Source: Nelumbo lutea (Eukaryota; Streptophyta; Magnoliopsida; Proteales; Nelumbonaceae). From it: a stretch of 64,000 bases of DNA. Position 1 is the stretch's first letter. Every line of letters begins with the position of its first letter. The translations under genes and the position numbers were made by a program. Below are positions 1 to 12,900 of the stretch, piece after piece. The notes under the pieces were generated by a model. It was given only the letters and a program-made list of their open reading frames with translations, was not told the origin of the DNA and made no database searches. The stretch spans positions 13,516,934 through 13,580,933 of the forward strand of contig JAKGHH010000003.1 of NCBI GenBank assembly GCA_022828595.1, read 5' to 3'.

Positions 1-1153
1 AGCAAGTAAGCAAACAAGAGAAGACTGGCAAGAACACAAGCCATGTCTTCCGCAGCCTGCACAGAGACAAAGAGGAAACGCCAACAACTACAATCCACTT
101 TTGTATCTTCTCCAATGGGGGATTAAGAAACTCAGGAATTCAATAATTTTCCTGCTTTCCACATGCACAATTGACCGGCGGCACCTACAAAATAAAATTA
201 TAGCAGATCCAAATCCTTCCAGGATTTCAATGTCATCTTGGATTAATAGCTACCCAGTACCCACAAACCTTTGTTCATCTTCCCGTGCCTGTCTTAAATT
301 AATTTCGCATGTATATTTCTCCATTAAATTTTTAATTTCTACGTACTCCATGGCTGAAAGAGAGTGCAGATTTTATATGGAAAAAAAATCTGAAAACAAG
401 GGGATAGTGAGTGTTTTATTGCTTAAATTTTAAAGGTTTATATCTATCAAAATAAAATAAAGGTCTCCATTGACAGACGAGAGTGTTGACCCTCAAGTAT
501 CAACTTGGTGATGGTGGAGTCTTCTTTCAATGTCTGGTGCGGATTAATTTAAATAAATTAATAGCGGTGGTAAGGAACCGGGGAGTGGAGTTCAGAAACA
601 GAAAACAACAACTCAATATAATAGAATTTCTAATTCAGACATTGAGGTAAATGGTCGTCTAACCCGAATTTATTAAATAGTCAGCTTGTCGTTGGACTGT
701 TCATTCGTTTACTCGTTCTTGTTTCAAACTTTCAGTCTTCGAGAAAAAGTTAGAAAACATGGCTCTTCTAAACAAAACCTACCTAAAGCGAAGAAAGATG
801 AGAACACTGACAACACTGATGGTAATGGTTCATAGTCATCCCTTCATAAAGAAAGAAACACAGAGATGCATGTTGGTCAAGCTGAAATTGGAAGTTGGCT
901 TTCATTTTTTGGTAGGAAAGAATCAAAGAACCTGTCTCCTGTATATTATATAGCATCTCTCGACTCTCCCCCTTGTTTAGATAATCTATAATCTATATAA
1001 GAAGAGGTCGTCATCCTTCCTTCCAGTTCCAGAAAAGATGACATTGTGTGGTTGGATTTGGATATGCTCTGTTATAATGCATCAATTGAGTAAGAGCAAT
1101 TAGGCTTGTCATAAATAACAATTTTTATGATTAAATTACCTTCAAATGAGTTA
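1..1153. other. Intergenic DNA, no gene recognised
   Basis: AT-rich sequence with only short open frames on both strands. None has a recognisable domain, codon pattern or splice context. No RNA gene or clear repeat structure was seen. Confidence 0.6.
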
Positions 1154-1460
1154 GGGCCTATTCGCTTCCTCTTGATTCTTATTTATTAAGATGAATCTTT
1201 TGATTTTAAGAGAAAAATGGTTGCTTGTTTCTTCTTATCTCTTATCTCTTAAAGTGTGATCATATAACTTCTTGTTTTCTAATGATAAAAAAAAAAAAAA
1301 AAACAAACAAACAAAAACTCTCATATATGGGGTCAAAATGGATATTTGATAATTTTCAGAATTTAGAACAACATTTTCTGCATTCAGAGGAAAGAAATAT
1401 ACCTCTTAATGTAATTATTACACTTTCAGATGTCAGACTTCAAAGCAAACGAACAGGCCC
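1154..1460. mobile_element. PIF/Harbinger (Tourist-like) MITE
   Basis: The ends form terminal inverted repeats: the left end begins GGGCCTATTCGCTTCC, and the right end read in reverse begins GGGCCTGTTCGTTTGC. Both ends are flanked by the trinucleotide TTA (1151-1153 and 1461-1463), the target-site duplication expected of PIF/Harbinger MITEs. The 307-bp interior is AT-rich, contains a poly(A) run near 1288, and has no coding capacity. Confidence 0.8.
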
Positions 1461-1463
1461 TTA

Positions 1464-2550
1464 GAGGAAAAAGGTGCACCATTATCCAATCTTTATATTA
1501 TTCAAGTTTTTTTTGTCTTTTTTCAGTTTTCAATTTTCTTTTTGCATTTTTAGTGTTTTGTTATAATTTCTAATATTTTTTATAATTTCTGTTTTTCACA
1601 TTTTTCTATTTTTTACAATCTATAATTTTCCTGTATTTTTTGTTATTTATTTGCATATTCTGTGTTTTTTATAATTTTTGATGTTTTTTCTACAATTTTT
1701 ATTTTTTGCTTTTGTTTTTCAATTTTTATAGCTTTTATAATTTGAAAATATTTTTTATTTTATTTAAAAATTTTAAAATTTTTTGTAATTTTTACGTTTT
1801 TATATATTTTATAATTAAAAATACTTTTTTAATTTTTACTTTTTTTTCATGAAAACTCATGAGTAGACAATTTCCCTTATGATTATGATGCATGTATAGA
1901 GTCAGAGCTATCGTCACTGGCAACTGGCTCGTCGGCCAACGGCCCACTACCCTTTTAAATGCCAGAGGGGCAGCAATTCAGTGGTGGTACTAGTCACAGT
2001 CTCCCTACAAAGATCAAAAAGCGAATGCTCATTACGGCTACTTTGGACTTCAGTGGCCTGACGTCGTTTTACTGCGGCAACACTATGGGTTCATGCAATT
2101 TCATATTGAGTGAATAACTCTCTCCAACCAAGCTAATCTGTAAAATACCAATCCCAACCCCTATTTATTAGATAGTTAAGACTAGGGATTTGATTTTCCT
2201 CAAATACAAGGAGCGCAGAGAGATACAAAGAGGACTGTTTGATATTTCCCTAATTCAGCCGGATAAGTAGGGTCCTGCCAGTCACAGGCCTACAATCAAA
2301 GATACTTTTAACCTTGCCTACATCTCTATCTCTACTAATAGCTAGAACAGCAATATTTACATATTATATCCAATCCATATCCAGAGAGGTTAATATTACA
2401 CAGAATGTGGGACCAAGGCCTCTAGAGTTCTTCGACCCCAACTATATTAAAAAAATCTTAGAGATACAACCTAACCCAGAGCTAGATTCTGACATGGTCA
2501 TTTGGAAGAAAACTCCATAAGGGGAATTGAAAATAAGTTCATGTTACAGG
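1464..2550. other. Intergenic DNA with a T-rich low-complexity tract
   Basis: Positions about 1500-1860 are a long run of T-rich words (TTTTTATAATTT and variants). The rest holds no convincing coding frame; some of it may be upstream sequence of the LINE fragment that follows. Confidence 0.5.
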
Positions 2551-2559
2551 CAACTAACT

Positions 2560-3512
2560 GCTAACTTCCCCATACGAAAATACCACCTTGCTTCTAAATC
2601 TTTGCATGAAAACTCCTTTGGAATGGGGTCCTCACAAAAGAGAAATGCAAAGCCTGGCTTCCTGAGTTAAAATGTGTATTCTGCCGACAAGAAGTGGAGA
2701 CAAGTCATCTATTCTTTACCTGCACCAATGCCAGAACAATTTGGTGCCATGCACAAATTGGACTTAATCGAGAGAGAGCAAAGTCTAAACCTGTCCATAG
2801 GATGGCTAAACTCAATAAAAGCAATATCAGATAAGCCAACAAGTCTTTCACAGCTATTTGGGAGAGGCTGCCTGATTTTCTACTTCAAATGGAAAGCAAG
2901 AAATAAATGTGTTTGGGAACATCTTATGGCATCCACAAGAAGTGATAGTAAAAGCTGACAAATATAGTGAACCATTGCAAAGCCAAATCCAATATACTAC
3001 CACGGGGTCAAGCTCTACATCCACAAATATGCACACTTTACATATCGATGGATCTTTTGATCCATGTACAGGTAAATGCAGGAAGGGCATTCATCATCAA
3101 ACTCACCACAAGAGAAACCCTTGCAGAAGGTTCACCTTGCCGGGCAACGTCTAGCTACGATGAAGAAATGAAATCACTTGTCGCAGGTCTCAAAGTAGCT
3201 TCACATATGGATATACCTAGTATCACAGTATACAGTGACTCAAAAAGTTTAGTAGATTTTTTCTCACAGCAGGAAGCCTTTTGAATGGATAGAACATATC
3301 TATGTGCATCATACTACTAAACTACTACAAAACTTCAGTTCTACTTATTTTATTCATGTAAATAGGTTTACTAATCAAGCCGCTCATATTCTAGCATATG
3401 TAGCTTGCAAAGGAAAGATAAGTACATAAGCAACAGGACTACCAACTACCATATACAGCTTAAATATTCTGATCATCAATGAAGTTGCTTCTCTTTTTCT
3501 TAAAAAAAAAAG
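2560..3512 (+). mobile_element. Decayed LINE 3' end (zf-RVT plus RNase H)
   Basis: Conceptual translation, allowing frameshifts, gives a zf-RVT-type cysteine/histidine motif (CVFCRQEVETSHLFFTC, near 2670-2735). An RNase H-like stretch follows, with HIDGSFDP near 3045 and VYSDSKSLVDFF near 3230. This domain order is that of the 3' end of plant L1-type LINEs. The fragment ends with an A-run at about 3502-3511. Several frame changes and stops make it non-functional. It lies tail to tail with the 3' end of ELF5. Confidence 0.75.
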
Positions 3513-3904
3513 GCCACTAGAGTAAAATAATTGGACATTATTTAATTTACATCAATATCCTCGCCTGAAACCTGGAAAAGAGTGTAAAATCACATATAAG
3601 AGAAAACAAGTAGCAGTTGTATGTATGAGCTTCCTCTCAACTCAAGTAATGCATTTTCCAAGTTGGCCCAGGTAAAATTTATGGTCAATCATTACATGGA
3701 AACAGCCACCATCCTTGGGAAGCAATAAAAAACAGCCCCAATGGCGCAAGGGAGGCACACTTAGATAAGGCGATCAAGGCTAACTAAAGCAGTAACTAAT
3801 GAAGACCCTCAATTCATTACAAGAGCCCTCGCCCGATTTCTTTTTTCATTCCATGTTTCTTCACTCAGTGCTCCCTGCAATTTCTCACCAGCTACAAGTA
3901 TAGC
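3513..3904. other. Spacer and probable ELF5 3' UTR
   Basis: This is non-coding DNA between the LINE A-tail and the ELF5 stop codon. Part of it should be ELF5 3' UTR (read on the minus strand), but no polyadenylation site can be fixed from sequence alone. Confidence 0.45.
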
Positions 3905-6900
3905 TCAGCCATCAAGTGCACCTAAAGCCTTCATGTCCTCCAAAAATGCCATATATGAGTCGTCAATGCTCTGTGTCTTTGGTGCCGATAAATTGTTTAC
4001 CAATTCTGACTTCTGAGGAATGGAAGGAACTACTGCTGCATGGGTAACTGCTGCCCCTGTTGACAATGATGGCTTTGGTTTTGCTTTTGGAACAGCAGTC
4101 TCTCTCTTCACTCGTACAGATGCAGGAACCTAATTCATAATAACATTAAGGGTCATTAAAACCAGGGAAAATTCCCGATTAGTACCTGTACTTTGGGCCT
4201 AGTGCCATAACAAAGGATCAAGACTCACCATAGCTGTAAGTTCTGGGGTATGCTGTGCTAGTGGCCTCTTCACAACTGTTGATGCTGCTGACTTGACATA
4301 AGATGGCTTCTGAGGTACAGAAGGTCTAGTTGCAGCATTATCATCTTCCCGTAAGGTAGGAAGAGAGCTAGGTGGGAGTGGTGGTCTCATCATTGGAGGT
4401 GGTCCAGGTGGTGGACCAAAAGGCGGCCTTGGAATTGGTGGGATGGCCATTCCGGGTGGGGCAGGCCTGCCAGGAAGACCAAGGCCAGATAGTGAAGACT
4501 GCACATCTGGAGGTGGAGGAGGTGGTGGGAATCGTGAAATACCTGGGGGTAATACATCAGGCTGTAAAGTAGGAATCAAGGCAGGTCTAGGCACTGCAGC
4601 TTGTGGCTTTGGGGGTGGTGGAGGTGGAATCATCTTAGGGACATCACTGTTCCCCGTAGAAATACTGGCATCAGGCTCAGAAACTGCGCCTTTAGGTTGG
4701 TGATTACCCAATTGTGGCGGCAAACCAGGTGGTGGCGGAGGTGGGGGGAGCACAGGTCGTATCTGCAAGGAAAGAGCAAACAGATAGCTAAATAGAATAT
4801 ACCTACACATAAGTAAGAAATAAAAATGGAGTGTCAATATATACGAGTTCTGTCGCATTTTCATTTGGTATAGGATTGTTATCCAAAACCAACCAAGAGA
4901 GATTACCTTATCCAACTCCTTGATATCTGAGACATTTGATGCTCCAGTTTGACCTTTTTCCCTCATGCTTCCACTGGTGCCTGGTGGAGGTGGCTGAGTA
5001 GGTTGTTGGATTGGTGGAGCAGGAGGAAGCTGAGTTTGAACTGCCACTTTTTCTTTAGGTGAGGGGCCAAGAGGTGGTGGGGGCAAGTTAGTACCTAAAT
5101 CCACTGCAGCAGGCTTTGGTGGCATTGGAGGTGGAGGAGGTAAAGGCAAAGATGAAGGCAGAACAGAACCATCTTTAGAACCCAATTCATCAGCATTTGG
5201 CAAGGGTGGAGGGGGTGGAGGAGGTACTACTAAAGCATCATCCTCTGTCTCTGACTTCGATGATGATGCTGTACTACTTGATGAAGCTGCTGGCAAGGGA
5301 ATCCTAGGCCCTGAAGTAACAAAAACAACACAGATAATTTATACAACAGTGACAATGAAAACAACATTGTCAAATGTTCAAGCAAAGTTAAATAACCTAT
5401 AGATGACTTGTACATGGGAGGCTTTCCAGGAGGTGGTGCCCCTGTAGGGTTTAGTGTTGGATGATAATAGACAGAATCCTGCAACCATGAATTGATTAAT
5501 GCTACTCAAAGTAAGCAGATGGGAAGGTATAATATTATCATTTGACATGAATAAGGCCTGAAATACCTCTGGTTTTGGATGTTTCACTCTTTCTTCTTCT
5601 TCCGCAGTTGTCCGTCTATGAGGAGGACCTAAGTGGCTGCAGCAAAAGACATAGAAATGATAGTTTGGGAATAAAGGAATCATATATGAGATATTAAATT
5701 TTAAAGCTAAATCAGCACCCAATACATAAAATGTTATTACAAATAAGAAAAATGCTATAATATTCCCTACCTAAACATAACTGGTGTCTCACCCTTTTCT
5801 CTCAATTTCTCTTCATAGTCCTGTACAAGAGCAAACAATATTGACTCTATCACACACAGTTTGGTAATCGATTACAAATGCAAATGCTGGTCCAGGTGTG
5901 AGCGCTCCTAGAGAGGATCCTTATTATGATATATATATATATATATATATCAAATCCAAATGCTACTAATTATCTGTTTTCTTGATAACAATTGCTTAAA
6001 CAAAAAAAAAATCAACAATCCAAAAAGGAAGAAATGGGTCATCCATGAAAAGCTCTGGGGAGATAATTCAACTTCCATAAACAAGTCCTCATAGTACAAT
6101 TGGCTCATTATCATATATCAATAAATGCTACCAATATATGCATATATAGGAATCTTTTAATGGATAACTAATAGGTGAAACAATACTGGGGGGGGGGGGG
6201 AGAGAGAGAGGGGAATTCTGCAAACTGCAAAAACAATCTTCAAGACTCCAAAGACAAGGAACTTGACCAAAGAAACCTCTAGAAGAGGCTATCAGCACTG
6301 CAAAGAATAAACAAACTCGTAAAAGACTTGTTCAAACAACCTAATAGAAGCAACTCCTCACAACCCACTTGCCATGTCATCTACCAATGAACTGGATGGC
6401 CAGGGAATCACTTGAATATGATGTCAACCCTGGATGTGAGCAATCTAACCCCTCTGATGTAGTCACCAAGATCCCAATGTCTATGCCATCCAATGAAAAT
6501 ATGCACTACCCTAACCACTCTATTGTAACACAGAGTGCATCAACCTAAGGACTTGTAGTAAGACCAAAATCTATGCTCAGAACTCAGATTGAATCATGTG
6601 GGAGGTAACCAGCTGTATCAAAGCACCTGTCTGTGTCACGATAAGTTCATACAACCTTGCCATCCTCTCACTATACATTTATAGAATGTCGCCTCAAACC
6701 ACGCACTATTCTTAAATTGCTTAAAGCCATTTATCCTTTTCCCTCACATTATATCCAGAAAACTTTTCAAACTTCTAATTTTTCTGGTACACAATGCCCA
6801 TCTATGACTTACTTCCTTGTTCTAATCAGGGTCCTTTCTACAACAAAGTATAGGTCCTTTTTCCCAATCATACTATTCCTTTTTTGGATGCAAAGGAAAT

Positions 6901-9900
6901 CATTCTGACATGGTTATTTTAAACCTTCTAGTCCACTTTTTCTATTTTGTATCCTAAAAACCATGTCAGACGGCCCTTTTATATCAGAACTTGTCAAACC
7001 TAACATATAGTCAATATCTTAGGTGGTACGACTGTGCCCACTGTTTCTGGACACTACACATTTAATCATTAAAACCAATGTATCTGAGAAAGAAATCATT
7101 GTTGTGTTTAAAACAAAAATGTATCTGAGAAGTTCTCCCTTAGGTTAGCAAACCCCAGCCCCACCTGGAAATCTCTCTTCCTTTCTGCATTGCCAAATTT
7201 TTTTTAAGCTTTTAATAAAAAGATAAACTGAGGTATATTTTTTGGTAAGCAACTAAGGTATTTAACACTTGAATATCATGAAATGAAGAATAGGCTCTTG
7301 CAAATGGGTGATTCTGTTCCATCACATAACTGCTTCTGATAAAATGATGGATCAGGAAACCACTAACTTAAAACTTAAAAAATGTGAAGCATCAGCCTTC
7401 CTTTAAACCAAATGAAATTGCAAATCAATGCATAAAATTCTGTATTACCTTCCTCTTCTTTAAAACAAGGCTCAGTGTGTCCTCAAGTTGCCTTTTTTTG
7501 TGCTTCCTTGCCTTGTCAAGAGCACCATCTGCCTCTGCATCAATTGACAATACACATCAGTTATTACAACAAAGGAAACTCCCTAGCTAAGCAACCTATT
7601 CGAATTTTGAATATAAAGTAATTAATCAAATATAAAGAACAAAGCATATGGATGGTGAAAAATATGCTTTTATTGCAAACTACCCTTAAATATTTGAAGA
7701 TATGTACCCGTTCATACTTAAAAACTTGGAATAGAGTTTTAAATTTCCTTCCAATGATTGTTTGTTCACACACATGCACAAGCACATAAACATATGACAT
7801 GTGTATATAGACACGTATGTTTGTGCTTACGTGTCTAGGGCAAAGAAAAGTAGTTCCAGCATTTACCATTCTGTCATTAAGTCGAAGGACAAATAGATCA
7901 AATTCTAGAAGTCAAAGTCCTTTTGTGAAGAAAAATCTAAAACTATTATATAACTTAAGCTTTTGATACTAAAACCAAATACCTTTCCACCTCAAGCTCA
8001 AAGAGGGCATCAGGGCAATCAAGTGGTGGACCTCATCACAAATCCGGTCCAGCTAATTGGTCAACAATTGGATTAGCCCCAGGGCACTCCACACAATCCT
8101 GTATGGTGATCAAGGATGATTTTGTGGGAAGGAATACACCTGATTATTGTAGCATGCTTCCTTTGCATCGAAAAGTAAATAAACAAGTAAGCTCATAGTG
8201 GGAGTGGACACAACATCCAATATTCCCTCATTATTCCAGAAGCTGTGACATTGACCACCTTAATCTGCTCAGAAACCTTTTGTGGATTTCTCTTTTAATA
8301 CTTCCTGAACCTTTGGGCATCTCACCCTTTCTATTCTTTTCTATTAAATAAACTTAGCTCATACATAATTACCATCATATCACTATCTACCTTATTCCAA
8401 CTGTGGGGTGAATAGCAGAAATTGTGTTCCCCAGAACTATCAAATCCAAGGTCATGTCTCTACCGAAGAATGAGTCAAAAAAATATCTTTGTTAACTGAA
8501 CTCAGGTTGTCTCAAACTAGGTTTGAAGTTGGAATTTTGAACTAGGTTTTGACAAGACTCAAAATAGAAAATTTGATATTTCAGTACCAAAACTTCTTTT
8601 TGAAGAGTAAAAATAGAAACTTCATTAAACAAAAGAAAGAAATACAATCTGAGAGGTGAGAAGGTGGCACCTCACCATATATAACAACTTTAAAACTACA
8701 AACTGGAAACTGAAAGGCATTACAAATGAATTTCAAGAGCATTCCAAAAATTCTCCCCCATATCTGATTTACTGATTTGAGCAAATTCTGGGAGCACCCC
8801 AAGCCCAACCCACCACTAGTTTCCCCACCAGAACTACAAGTGTTTCAATATTTTTAGATTTACCTTTGAATACTCTTCTGTTTTTTCCATTCCAGATACC
8901 CAGCAAACAACAAAAGGTTTGCAGCTCCACTCCATATTATCTTTTGCTTTCCTGCTACTTCTGATACTTGACAAGGCTGAGAAGAGTTCTGCTGTTGATC
9001 TTGGCTGAAATGCTCTGACCCCAAATAGTAAAGAGTATAATTTCCAAATAAAGTTTGCAACCTTACAGGTGTAGAACAGATGGAGAACTGTCTCCTCATC
9101 TGAGCAGCATAAAACACAGTAATTTGCCAAGCTGAGACCTCTACTTTTTAAGTGATCTGCAGTTAATATTCTGTCCAAACCCCCTCCACTTGATCTGAAA
9201 CCAGTTGATCCTTCACCAGTGCCAGATAAAAAGACTTCACAGTAAACATTCCATTTCTACACTTTTTCCACCAAAATTGGCAAAACAATTAAACAAGAGA
9301 AATAGTTTGTTAATTTTCTTAAACTAGCTTAACAAATTATGTCTACCCCTTATATGTCTCTATTTTCAACTAAAATTAGCGAAGTTTTCTGCTCTATAGA
9401 TCTTATTCTAGCAACAACCCAAAAGAAAACCCAATATTTAACAATTTCAGTAAAATTTAAATCCCACCTTATGACTACTACAATACGTCATTTTTGACAT
9501 TGATCACTTTACTCCTGTAATTAGTAAAAGCACAACGATAAGAATCCAAACAAAAATCATTGTCATCATCATCCAAGCCTTATCCCAACTATATGGGATT
9601 GGCTACATGAATTTTGTTTCCTTACCAAAAAAATAAATAAAAATCCATCCTATTTAATTCAATTTCATTGTTAAATAATTGGTGCTTAAATCATTTCTTA
9701 CTACTTCTACCCATGTCCTTTTTGGTCTATCCCTACCCCTTCTAGCCCCTTCAACTTGTAGCAGATCACTTTTTCTGATGGGTGCTGTAAAGGTCTTCTA
9801 TGCACGCGACCTAACCATTTTGGTCTACATTCTCTCATTTTATCACCTATTGAAGCTACTCCTAGGTTCTTTTGAATCAGTTCATTTCTGACCCTACCTT

Positions 9901-12900
9901 TTCTAGTTTTTCCATTCATCCATCTCACCATACACATTTCTACCATACTTATTTTTTGGATTTGTTGTTTCTTGACCACCCAACACTGCTCCATACAGCA
10001 TAGCTGGCCTTACAAATGTTTTAATTTTCCTTTTAATTCTAAACAAAAAATAAAGGTTAATAAAAATGGATCAAAAAGAACAAAAAGAAAAATGTCGAGG
10101 AAACCAAACTTCAAAATTCAACAGATACCTAGAGCACACCCTCAAAAGCCAACAGATCCCAAAGGTGAGGATTTTCTGTTGGGAAGTAGTACAAATGAAG
10201 ATAAATACCACTAATAACCTGCAAAAGAGAAGGCTTTTTTGTTGCTTATCTCCCAAAATGTGCCTTCATTGTAGAACAAACTGTAAAAGAGAAGGCTTTG
10301 GAACTAAGTGGAGATCTTGGATCAGAGGATGTCTGAATTCTGCCCATTACTCAATTCTTATTAATGGAGTAGTGAGGGATTTCTTTCCGGCAGAGAGAGG
10401 AATTAGGCAAGGAGACCCCTTATCTCCCTTTCTCTTTACTGTAGTAGCTGAGGTGTTAAGTAGAATGGTGGCTGTTAGTAAACTCTAGCAGATTCTAGGT
10501 TGAAGTAGAGAAGAAGAAAGAAAAGAGAAAGAAGAAGAAGAAAGAAAGGTTCGGCCAGACTAGAAGAGAGTCTAAATCACTCTCCCCTAGCTGACCCACT
10601 TGTATTTATTCAAAAACATAGAGTTACAGGAAAGACCATTTTGTCCCTCATAGAAGATGGGACACATAACTTAAACTCAGATACAATAGACCTTTCACTC
10701 TCAAGCAGATAATACAGAATGACCAAAATACCCCTGACTCGAGCATTCTAACACTCCCCCTCAAGCTGGAGAATATATATCATATAGTCCCAGCTTGTTA
10801 CAAATGTAATCTATTCTTCCCCGAGACAATCCCTTTGTGAGGAGATCTGCCCACTGATTTCCTGAGCTCACATAAGATGTGGTTATCACCCCACTTATTA
10901 CTTTATCTCTTACAAAGTGACAATCAACCTCGATATGCTTAGTTCTCTCATGAAAGACGGGATTGGAAGAGATGTGAACAGCAGCTTGGTTATCACAGTA
11001 TAATTTCATGGGTTTGTCAATTGAGAATCCCATCTCTTGAAGCAAGTTCTTCAGCCATTCTAGTTCACATGTGGTATGGGCCATAGCCCTGTACTCTGCT
11101 TCTGCACTACTTCTTGCCACCACTGTTTGTTTCTTGCTCTTCCAAGTTACAAGATTGCCACCAAGGAAGGTACAATACCCTGTAGTTGATCTCCTGTCTG
11201 ATATAGAACCAGCCCAGTCAGCATCTGTATACCCTACTATCTCAAGAGTTCCTCCACTTTGGTATAACAAACCACGACCTGGAGCACCTTTTAGGTACCT
11301 AACAATTCTCAGAACAGCTTCCCAGTGAGGAACCCGAGGATGTTGCATAAACTGGCTCACCACACTCATAGCAAATGATATATCTGGTCAGGTAATGGTC
11401 AGGTAGTTCAATTTGCCCACCAACCTTCTATATCTTCCAGGATCATCAAACTCTTCACTGGCATCAACACTCAGCTTGGCATTGAGTTCCATAGGAGTCT
11501 CTGCTAGTTTAGCACCTAACGACCCTGTTTCTTCAAGTAGATCAAGAACATATTTTCTCTGACATAGGTTGATCCCATGTTTTGACCTCGCAACCTCTAT
11601 TCCCAGGAAATATTTCAGCTTCCCCAGATCTTTCGTATTGAAGTGATTCTGTAAGAATTTCTTCAACCTTTGCTGACTTTCAGTAATTGTGTCACTACCC
11701 TTAGTCCTAGCATGGTTAGCCCAAGTGTTGGGTGTACCACGCAAATCATAGCAAAAATTAACTGTGTGCCCCTCTAAACCACAATGTGTACACTTTCTCT
11801 GAGTATAACTCCTTCCTCTTCCCCGACCTCCCCCTGAGTCTCGACCTCCAGTCCGACCACTAGCCCTGCTAAACATGTGACCACCACGGTTGCTTGAGAG
11901 TCCACTCCTGACACCACCACTTCTATTTCCACGACCACCCCCTTTAGTCACTACCAAACCAGATCTGTCAGAGAGAGAAGAATGTTCTACCAACTCAATG
12001 GATGTCCTCTTAAGACGAGCAAAAACTTCTTCAAGTGAGGGAAGAGCAGATCCTCCCAATATTTGTGCTCTGACAGGCTCATACTCAGCCTTCAACCCCA
12101 CAAGAACCTTGTCACATCAAGCTGCTCACGTTGCTGTTGTTGGATTTGAACATCTGATGTTAGAGGATGATACACATTAAGCTCATTACGAATGTTCCTC
12201 AAACTTGCATAGTACTCTTCTAAGCTTTGACTCCCTTGCTTCAAATTGAAATACTCTTGGTACAACTAATACACCCTAGTTGTATTGTCTTGTCCAGAGT
12301 ACAACTTCTTAGCATGATCCCAGATTTCCTTAGCTATATCTAGGAACATGAAGTTCACACTAATCTTTGGTTCCATGCTGTTCCAGAGCCATGTCATTAT
12401 CTGTGCATCTACTTGTTCCCAGTCACTGAACCCAGGGGAATCAGAGGGAGGTTTCTCCTCTCTTACATGTTTTACCTTTTTCTTGGCCTTCAAGAACACC
12501 TCCACAGATTTTTCCCATGGTACATAATTCTCACCATTCAACTTGATGGATGTCATTTGAACACTTAGATAGTCTGGAGAAAGCATGACACTTGTTTTGT
12601 TATCATTCCCATTTTCAAATGAAGCCATCTTAATTATTTTACCTTCAAATATACAACACAACCTCACACTCTTTCACAAGACTTATCTCACTTATAACAC
12701 CACCAATTCCAGCTTCTTTAAATACACATTACACACCACACACTAAGGCTGAAATCACTCAGTCTTCACATCAAACACCTGGGCTGCACACTGCAAAACC
12801 ATTCACCATCAACACACTAAGACTGAAATCACTCAGTCTTCACATCAAACACCTGGGCTGCACACTGCAGAACCATTCACCATCAACACACTAAGACTGA

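Noticed and set aside
101..433. Open frame near the left edge
   Set aside because: No similarity to a known domain and composition like surrounding non-coding DNA.
4372..4795. Plus-strand glycine/valine-rich open frames
   Set aside because: They are antisense to the proline-rich ELF5 exon; no independent coding evidence.
4229..5310. Proline-rich reading frame looking like a formin (FH1) gene
   Set aside because: Splicing with upstream exons gives the WBP11/ELF5 N-terminus and C-terminus; no FH2 domain is present.
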